Source of the DNA: Panorpa germanica
Lineage: Eukaryota; Arthropoda; Insecta; Mecoptera; Panorpidae
Length of the DNA: 64,000 nucleotides
Direction: 5' to 3'
NCBI GenBank assembly: GCA_963678705.1
Contig: OY783221.1
Coordinates: 6,882,001-6,946,000, forward strand
Shown: positions 57,401 through 64,000 of the stretch, one piece after another
Layout: each line of letters begins with the position of its first letter
How positions within the stretch are numbered: position 1 is the first letter of the stretch
Made by a program: the position numbers and the translations under genes
Notes under the pieces: generated by a model
The model's input: the letters and a program-made list of their open reading frames with translations, nothing else
The model's database searches: none
What the model was told of the DNA's origin: nothing

Positions 57401-57732
57401 TTTTGCATATTAATATATGCAAATATATATTCATGATATTGTTTTGAGGATAATAAAACCTTAAAGGGTTCTTTTTAAGGATTAAAAGCTTTCAGAATAG
57501 CTCTAAAATAATAAAATAAGAACATTTTATATTAAATATTACTTGCTTTTGAGTAAGTAAAATATTACATAAATATAAGGTAACATTAATGTTTTGTGTT
57601 TTGTGGGTTAAGACTGATTTTATAATATTTATTCTAACAATTATTAATATGCAATAGCCTTTTATAAATTCAGCTTTTTTATTATAGACTTAATAACATT
57701 TTTATTACATTTTATCAATGGAATTTAATAAC
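54411..57732. other. AT-rich stretch between Csk and the minus-strand gene
   Basis: It contains the Csk 3' flank and the fold-back repeat at 56200-56346. At 57557-57604 the sequence (AAGTAAAATATTACATAAAT onward) nearly repeats 31-78 of this window, and both may be pieces of family D. No coding region is supported; frames at 55085-55330 (-) and 57186-57386 (+) are Ile/Leu-rich noise. Confidence 0.45.
56200..56346. repeat. fold-back (long inverted repeat) element
   Basis: The left arm runs from GGTTGTGTCGCATTAAAACA through TTATTATGAGAGGAAGTTTC to ATCAATACAC. The right arm is its approximate inverse, ending TTATTATGAGATGAAGCTTC when read in reverse. The arms are about 62 bases each with a short centre, so the whole element is a hairpin. 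A single related arm lies at 16428-16535. Confidence 0.65.
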
Positions 57733-58125
57733 CTATCTGTTAAATAGTGTAATATTATTGGCAGCGAGTTTTTTGGTAAAATGTTCTATGTCATTCAACA
57801 TTGACGTCATTTGCGTGGTCTTGTCACCAATCCACGTCAGAGTGTCGATGTAGGAAGCCATGACCTGAACAATTTTAACCATCTGAAAATTGATTATTAA
57901 ATAGTTTATATGAAACTGTGTGATAATTATTTTATAGTTTAATTATTTTAATTTCTATTAAACTACTATTTAAAGAATTAAAGAGATGAAAAGTTTAAAA
58001 ATTGGTAATCCTTCGACGTCACCTCTAATTTTTCACTCTTACTTCTATGAATTGCTATTTCTTTTACACAACAGAGTGTAAAAGAGATGCATAAAAGTAC
58101 CAGTGATACGGAAGATGCTACTTAC

Positions 58126-58197
<72 letters not shown>

Positions 58198-59648
58198 AAA
58201 CATATCTGTTACGTAAATGATTTTACTTAAGAATCAACGTTTTGTGACCTATTTTACAAAACAGTAATTCATATTTCAAATAGCTGTATCTTTAAATAAC
58301 AATAACTTTTGAATATTTAAAAAAGTAAAAAGACATATATGGCGATAAATATTTAAAAAATCGAAATTCAATAAACTAACAAAATGATTCAACTTTTGTT
58401 TGTACTTACCGGATCTCGGGTTTTATATCTTCCGTTAATATAAGTGATAAGCTCAGATAATATGTTTTTCATACTTTCCAAGTCTTCACCTATATCCAAA
58501 ACGGAACCATATCTGTAAATAAATAATAATATTATTTATTATTTACATTTCTCTGTATGAAATATGGGTTACGTAATAAGAATTCAAAACATATACATTT
58601 GAATTCTCTGCCAGTCGATCGGATCTGAACAAAATCTTCTCTGGCATTCCCATTCAAATTGAGCTAGACGATAATCGATTTCATTATAATACTGCTGTAA
58701 TTTATTAAATTGTTCATCTACTTTGATACAGCTTTTTTTTGCTTCTGTCATTTCTCGATCAAGATCTTCCATCTAAAATTATAGATATGCATTACTCGTA
58801 GAAAAAATAGTGATATGTTTTAAGATATATATTTATGAATTATTAATTATTGTCTTTATTATGTAAACAGTATAATAACGCAATAATTCTAACGCAATGA
58901 ATGTATTATATATAAACTATTTGATACTTACCTCTGCAATATTAGAAGCAACAGATGCAAATGTAGAATTAACATATTCCACTTGACTTTGGAACAATTT
59001 TTCCATATCATCAGTAAATGACATATACACTGTTATATTTTCATCCAGAGATTGAAATGATAACTGCTGCTTTATGAGTGGGATTCCGGGGCTTGAAAAG
59101 AAAAGAGTTATGTTGAGTTTGTGTTGATTGCTAGTGACGAAGTTATTATTATAAAAAAGTAAAACATTCTTCTAATATTCTATTGGTGAATATGTATGTA
59201 AATCTCCAGCCAAATTTAGTATTTCTATGTATGCAATAATGTCTGCAGGTACAAAAGTAAAGAAATATCTCTTGTTATAAAATATGAAATGGTTGTACAG
59301 TACGTTTCTGATTTTGAAAATCCCGCCATTAATAATTTATGTTATTATTAATGTATGTCACTAGAGGCACAAGAGTTGCCTTTATCACCAGAACGATTCC
59401 GGTCTAAAACTATCAAGTGCGAAACATTCTGAGTCTGAGAAATATATATCTTTCAGTTTATCAAAGGGTTTATAGATTTTATATAATTCTTACAGCTGTA
59501 TATCATCCACTGACACGAAGACAATATTTCTATCTACATTATGTTTTCTATATTTTTGGCAGCATTCACATTGTATTATTTCCGGTATAAATTTGAATGG
59601 GTCAAAGTTAATATTGCTACATTTTTGACAAGAATTTATTAGAGACAT
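57733..59648 (-). CDS. Nup62-C-terminus-like coiled-coil protein
   Basis: Five exons on the minus strand (59494-59648, 58932-59091, 58597-58772, 58410-58512, 57733-57882) join in frame to 247 residues. The middle (about 75-165) is predicted coiled coil by its heptad-like Leu/Ile/Tyr spacing. The last 80 residues (YGSVLDIGEDLESMKNILSE, then MVKIVQVMASYIDTLTWIGD) align in order with the end of nucleoporin p62, where the ILNAHMDSLQWID-type segment sits. Unlike Nup62 there are no FG repeats. Instead the N-terminus has a Cys cluster (C7-x2-C10, then C27-x-C29-C30) that could bind a metal. Nup62 works in the central pore complex with Nup54 and Nup58; this short protein may be a paralogue or a divergent coiled-coil protein. 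The start is the first ATG after the AT-rich leader. Intron 4 contains a long (TA)n run. The exon model is secure; the family call is moderate. Confidence 0.62.
57960..58390 (+). repeat. possible diverged family A relative within an intron
   Basis: It contains a CTATTTCTTTTACACAACAG / GTGTAAAAGAGATG pair and the ordered blocks TAGCTGTATCTTTAAATAAC and GAATATTTAAAAAAGTAAAA. These resemble the middle hairpin and right part of family A subfamily 2. The termini are not recognisable. It includes the (TA)n microsatellite. Confidence 0.35.
58129..58195. repeat. (TA)n microsatellite
   Basis: An uninterrupted alternating AT tract of about 67 bases within intron 4 of the Nup62-like gene. It can extrude as a cruciform and is likely to be length-polymorphic. 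Confidence 0.97.
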
Positions 59649-59923
59649 TTTTTTTATATTTAACAGATAAGCATGAATATGAAATCCAATAATTTTGAAA
59701 AAACAAAGGCATTACGTTAAGCTGAAAGTTGGATTCATAATATAGATGGCAGGGTTTCCCACTCCTATGCAAGATTGGTGAAAATATATATCTCTAAACT
59801 ATTTCGTGCAATGTCTGCCGTTTATGGTCATGTAGTTCATTTGTCTTTTATGCTATTTTGTGCTATTTCAATTCAATCTTTCTAGGAAGTATGACGTAAA
59901 AAAAGTCAGCTAAATTTTTTAAG

Positions 59924-62062
59924 TTACTCCTTCTTTCTTGTATAAATACCTGTATGTTTTTTCTTTCCTTTTTTCTTGGGCGGTTTTACATCTTTTTTAG
60001 ATATTTGTTTCTGTTGGTCAACATATTTGTGCCACGTATTCCCTGACAGCGAAAGGATGGGTAATTCTTGAGGTACATGTGGTTTCGCAGGCTTTTTTTG
60101 CGCAGGAGCAATTTCAAATTCGAATGTTTGATTACTAGGGTTGGCCGTTGGCTGTTTAGTTGTACTATTTAAATCCGTTGTAAATTTGTTTCTGTTATTC
60201 ATGCTGTTATTGAGGTTGAGATTGTTGTTTTTTTTAAGATTGTAATTGTTATTAGGGGTGAAGATGTTTTTGATATTATTGTTATTATTATTGCTCTTGT
60301 CGTTGATGTTCTTTAACAATGCTTCAGATAAGGTTGATGATGATTTTTTTACAAGTGGTTTATACTTCGATGGCCCTGGAATAGACACATCCTCCATTTC
60401 TACATCAGTTTGAACAGAATCATTATTTTGGTTTGTTTTTTGAGATGCTTCATCTTTGAACATTCTTTTATTATCTGTTTTAAAAACAGATGACTCATCG
60501 TTATTATAAACTAATGGAGTGTAATTTTTATAAATAATGTTGCTACAATCGGCGTTTTCTTCGTCGCAGTTTTCAGTTTGAATCCTGAATGCCACCGGGA
60601 TATAACGTTGGTTATAATACCGGATATCCGTTGTAGAAGTTTGGCCATCTAGATGGAACTAAAATAAAATGAATTGAGGTTATGTTAGATAAATGTGATT
60701 CTTTTATTTTTTAAACAGTACTTAACTTAAAACAATATGTCAAGTCAAAAGTATAATACCTTTAACTGAAACTGCGGCAACCTATATAACCTCTCCTGCT
60801 CCAAACGATACTGCATAGCCTGATTATCATATTTCACTTGTTGCTGCATATTATTTGGTTGCTGCATATTTGGTTGCATTCCTGGATAAACCACAGGTTT
60901 ATTAAAAGAATTAAATCTTTGTTGTTGCTGTTGATATGGATCCATATTAGAAGGCCCAATAGTTGGTCCACCGTAACCGTTATTATTGTAATATTCACTT
61001 TGTTGACTCATTAAACCATTTGGATTTACTGGTCCACTTGGATTCCCTGGAACATTTTGATTCTGAGGGGTATATCGTGAACTATAATAGTTTGAATTGA
61101 GTGGAGTCGATGGACCAATTTGGGCGCTTTGATTGTTTCCATCCATTCGATTGACAGGATACATTCCATTACTTCCAGTAAAGTATCTAAAATATAATAA
61201 ATAACATTTTTAAAAAGCGGATTGTATAAATTTAATATAACATATTTTTCTAAATACATAACGTGACGTACACAGGTGAACTATAAGTTAATATTTTCAA
61301 GCAACAAATTACTTACGGATTATTATTTTGAGGAACAGAGGAAGTTGTCGGTCCATTGTAATTGTTAGGATAAGAAAATTTATTACGTGATGGCTGAACT
61401 AGTGGGGGTTGTTGTAGTTGTTGTGGACAAGATGGTGGACAAACAAACGGCATATAAGATGGTTGAATAAAGGGTTGAATTTGTGGTTCACAAGTTGTAG
61501 GTGGAAAATTTCTACAACTATAACTAACTGATGGCTGACAACTGTAAAGACTTTGATATGGTCCAGGACATGTTGATGTAGGTTTTATATACATATTTGG
61601 TTGATTGCATAATTGAAGACAAGGGTCAGTATTCCAAGCTACGTGATGATGCATTTCTGTTGGAAAATTTGTTGCTTCCGGACGAATTGGAGCGTAATTA
61701 AAAGGTGGAAATGTCGTATTGTTTAACGAAGTTGGAATATTGCTTGTGTTGATCAAGTTATTAAAAGGATTATACTGATCTACAGTTAAATTTAATCCCG
61801 AAGTTGTCACTCCAACCATTCGATCTGTAAAAAATTTACAGATTCAAGAAGCGTCTAGAAATATTTACGTAATATAAGCGTCTATTTAAATATTACAATG
61901 CTTATTGCATTACATTTATATCGTAATAGTATTTTGTTATTAGAAAACTATTTTTGTACATCTCTGGTAAAGATTCATGCTAATTCAATATCTTTTACGC
62001 AAATAAAAATTGTTTTCACCTGGATTCATTGGTAAGCTAGCACCAGAATATGATATATTCAT
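59924..62062 (-). CDS. uncharacterised Gln/Asn/Pro-rich protein
   Basis: Four exons on the minus strand (62020-62062, 61317-61824, 60760-61186, 59924-60658) join in frame to 570 residues, starting MNISYSGASLPMNPDRMVG. I do not recognise it. Residues 15-185 are rich in Pro, Asn, Gln and Cys (e.g. CPPSCPQQLQQPPLVQPSRN). The next 140 are Gln/Asn/Tyr/Gly-rich with QQQQQ runs and end in YRLEQERLYRLPQFQLK. The last exon begins FHLDGQTSTTDIRYYNQRYI, which looks folded, then passes through acidic and Asn-repeat sequence. It ends in LPILSLSGNTWHKYVDQQ and a very basic tail (KPPKKKGKKKHTGIYTRKKE). The basic tail suggests a nuclear protein, which is inference. No signal peptide or membrane helix is visible. 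It is divergent from ATG7 with 318 bp between start codons. A second Met (61819) could also serve as start. Confidence 0.75.
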
Positions 62063-62380
62063 ACCTATTTATTTTTTATTTTTTATAGTTTTACCGATTT
62101 TTATATATTACTTTAAAATTTAACTCATTTTTAAATTTTAACACCTAATTGTACGACCCAGTACGACCAAGAAACAAAATTTATAATACCGCGGTTTTTT
62201 TTATGTATTCTTCAGATTATAGATGGCGCAGCAGATGCAGTTGTTGTTTTGGATATACGAAAAAAACATTTTAATGTTTTGACCAGTTTTGTGGTTTTGA
62301 CATTTGGTGAAGTTTGAGTTTGATTAGTTGTACTATAAATGTCATATCATTTCAGATAGTTCTTTGTAATATTTATAAAA
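62063..62380. promoter_or_regulatory. likely bidirectional promoter (unknown gene / ATG7)
   Basis: The 318 bases between the two divergent start codons must hold both promoters and 5' UTRs, unless noncoding exons lie further away. A 10-bp tandem repeat, GTACGACCCAGTACGACCAA (62151-62170), is the most distinctive motif. No TATA box is placed convincingly for either direction. The ATG7 start is preceded by ATAAAA and the unknown gene's by AAATAGGT. Confidence 0.5.
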
Positions 62381-64000
62381 ATGACTGAGCCAAATAGTAA
62401 ACCTGCAATTTTGCAGTACACTCCATTCATTTCAACAGTAAACCCTTCGTTCTGGTTTAAATTAACTCAAAATAAACTAGATCATGATAGGTTGAATGAC
62501 GACGCAAAACCTATTTGGGGTTTCTATACGAATTTCAATAATGTAGATAACTTCCTAGATGTTGATTGTACTTCGTTTAATAAGTGAGTAAATTGAAGGA
62601 ATAATATTTAATTTTTTTATAATTATGTTCGTTTTCACCTTCCAGAAATTTTACCCAAGAGCGAAACATGTTTCCATGTTATGGTACATTTTATAATAAA
62701 AATACTATAGAAGAGTTTAAGGATTGCAATAAGACCGAGTTTTTAAATGAAGCTGGTGAAAAGCTTTGGCAACAAATTATAACTGGTGAATGTATTGAAA
62801 ATCCGTCCCTCCTTGCTAATTTTGTGCTGCTCTCATTTGCGGTAGGAATATATACAATTGATTTTGTAAGGCTCATAAAACATAGAATAATTTGACGTGG
62901 TTTACTCATTTCAGGATTTAAAGAAATACCAATTCTATTATTGGTTTGCTTTTCCAGTACCAATCATTCCTAATCAGACAATAGCTTATCTTGAATCTCG
63001 TCCGCAGTCTATCGCAGAAGTCTTTAATGTGGATCAAGTTAGTAGAAATAATTTATTTATATTATAGTCAGATTCTATCACTATACTTTAAACATGAGAT
63101 ACATTTTTCTCAATTAGATTAACGATTTCGACAAGGAATACTCGTCTTGGACATATAAAAAACAACAGTTCTTTATTTTGGACACGTCAAATGATGTTTT
63201 ACAATGTTACTCATTGAAAGAATTGATTGAAGTCAATAATGAAAATAATCTAAAGAAATACGAGAATAATATAAACAAATTATATTTTTGCTACGCTGAC
63301 TCAAATGAAAGAGATAGTCCTGGATGGCAGCTAAGAAATTTCATTGTTTTATTAGTTCATCATTGGTAAGTATAACATCCTGGTATGTTCACGACGGAGT
63401 TACAATCGTTACTTGTAATATTTCGTTTTAGTCCAATATTGCGTTTCTCAAACATCAATGCTTTATCTGTACGCTTGCGAAGCAATTTGGATGGCATTAA
63501 AAATAGTTTAATTTTTAAAATCAAAATGGCTGAATTGGAACAAGGATCTGGTGAAGGAACTGCTGTGCAGATCAAAAAATGTGTTGGTTGGGAGAGAAAT
63601 GATAGAGGAAATTATGGCCCAAAACTAGCAAATGTGGCAAATCAATTGGACCCTGTAAAGTAAGCAAAATAGCGTTTCTTATCAAGAATCATTAAACATT
63701 CTTAAAATTGTATATATTTCCAGATTATCTGAATCATCTGTTGATCTCAATTTGAAACTAATGAAGTGGAGACTTTTACCAGATATTGATCTAGACAAGA
63801 TTAAAAATGCTAAATGCTTACTTTTTGGGGCCGGTACTTTGGGATGCGGTGTAGCTCGCAATTTATTGGTAAATAAGAAATATTGCATATGCTTTTAAAG
63901 TTTTAAATTTGAATAACATTTTTAAATTCAGGCATGGGGAGTTAGAAATATATCTCTAGTTGATTCCGGAAAAGTATCTTACTCTAATCCCGTACGCCAG
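62381..64000 (+). CDS. Atg7: ATG7, ubiquitin-like modifier-activating enzyme (5' part)
   Basis: Seven exons are in the window (62381-62583, 62646-62841, 62915-63037, 63118-63365, 63432-63659, 63724-63868, 63932 to the end), giving 404 residues; the gene continues past the edge. The N-terminal domain matches ATG7 in order: [82 protein letters not shown]. The E1-like adenylation domain begins near [14 protein letters not shown] and shows the ATP-binding loop GAGTLGC (368-374), then SYSNPVRQ. The catalytic cysteine and C-terminus lie outside. ATG7 activates ATG8 and ATG12 and passes them to the E2-like ATG3 and ATG10, which is required for autophagosome formation in the cytosol. Introns are short (61-80 bases), in contrast to Csk. 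The start is the first ATG after the intergenic promoter. Confidence 0.97.

Noticed and set aside
58584-58772. Short stand-alone protein of 62 residues
   Set aside because: It is exon 3 of the Nup62-like gene read through its donor at 58596; the in-phase neighbours on both sides show it is internal.
62691-62963. Minus-strand 90-codon frame opposite ATG7
   Set aside because: Antisense shadow of ATG7 exon 2, which has clear family similarity on the plus strand.

Overview
The window is eukaryotic nuclear DNA, most likely from an insect. It is strongly AT-rich, its genes are split by GT-AG introns, it has one nuclear-type tRNA gene, and most of it is small transposon remnants (hAT-like MITEs, TA-type MITEs, non-LTR retrotransposon pieces). 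The proteins read as metazoan orthologues (Csk, PAIP2, ATG7, an SLC17 carrier). The repeat types fit insects, but I cannot fix the order from this sequence alone.

Layout. 1-12.7 kb is gene-poor and repeat-rich, with one possible upstream exon near 3.6-3.8 kb. 12.7-16.1 kb (+) is a nine-exon SLC17-family transporter. 17.25-17.33 kb (-) is tRNA-Asp(GTC). 19.8-22.6 kb (+) is PAIP2, followed by a spliced 3' UTR. 22.8-50 kb is a long intergenic stretch or 5' intron territory with many mobile-element copies and no convincing host gene. 50.1-54.4 kb (+) is the tyrosine kinase Csk. 57.7-59.65 kb (-) is a small five-exon coiled-coil protein resembling the C-terminal part of nucleoporin Nup62. 59.9-62.06 kb (-) is a four-exon low-complexity protein I do not recognise. 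62.38 kb to the window end (+) is the 5' part of ATG7, head-to-head with the unknown gene across 318 bp.

The genes do not form one pathway: PAIP2 restrains poly(A)-binding protein in translation, Csk restrains Src kinases, ATG7 is the E1-like enzyme of autophagy, and SLC17 proteins move organic anions or phosphate. The mobile-element record is the richest structural signal. It includes a MITE inside a MITE whose empty site can be read from sister copies, a hAT deletion derivative with a perfect 8-bp target duplication, a hAT-like MITE inside an older MITE, and a purine-rich retroposon with a perfect 15-bp target duplication and an (AAT)n tail. I found no clearly new multi-gene system. The most unusual coding observations are the apparent replacement of the Csk SH3 domain by a His/Pro/Met-rich extension, the FG-less Nup62-like protein with a cysteine-rich N-terminus, and the orphan partner of ATG7.
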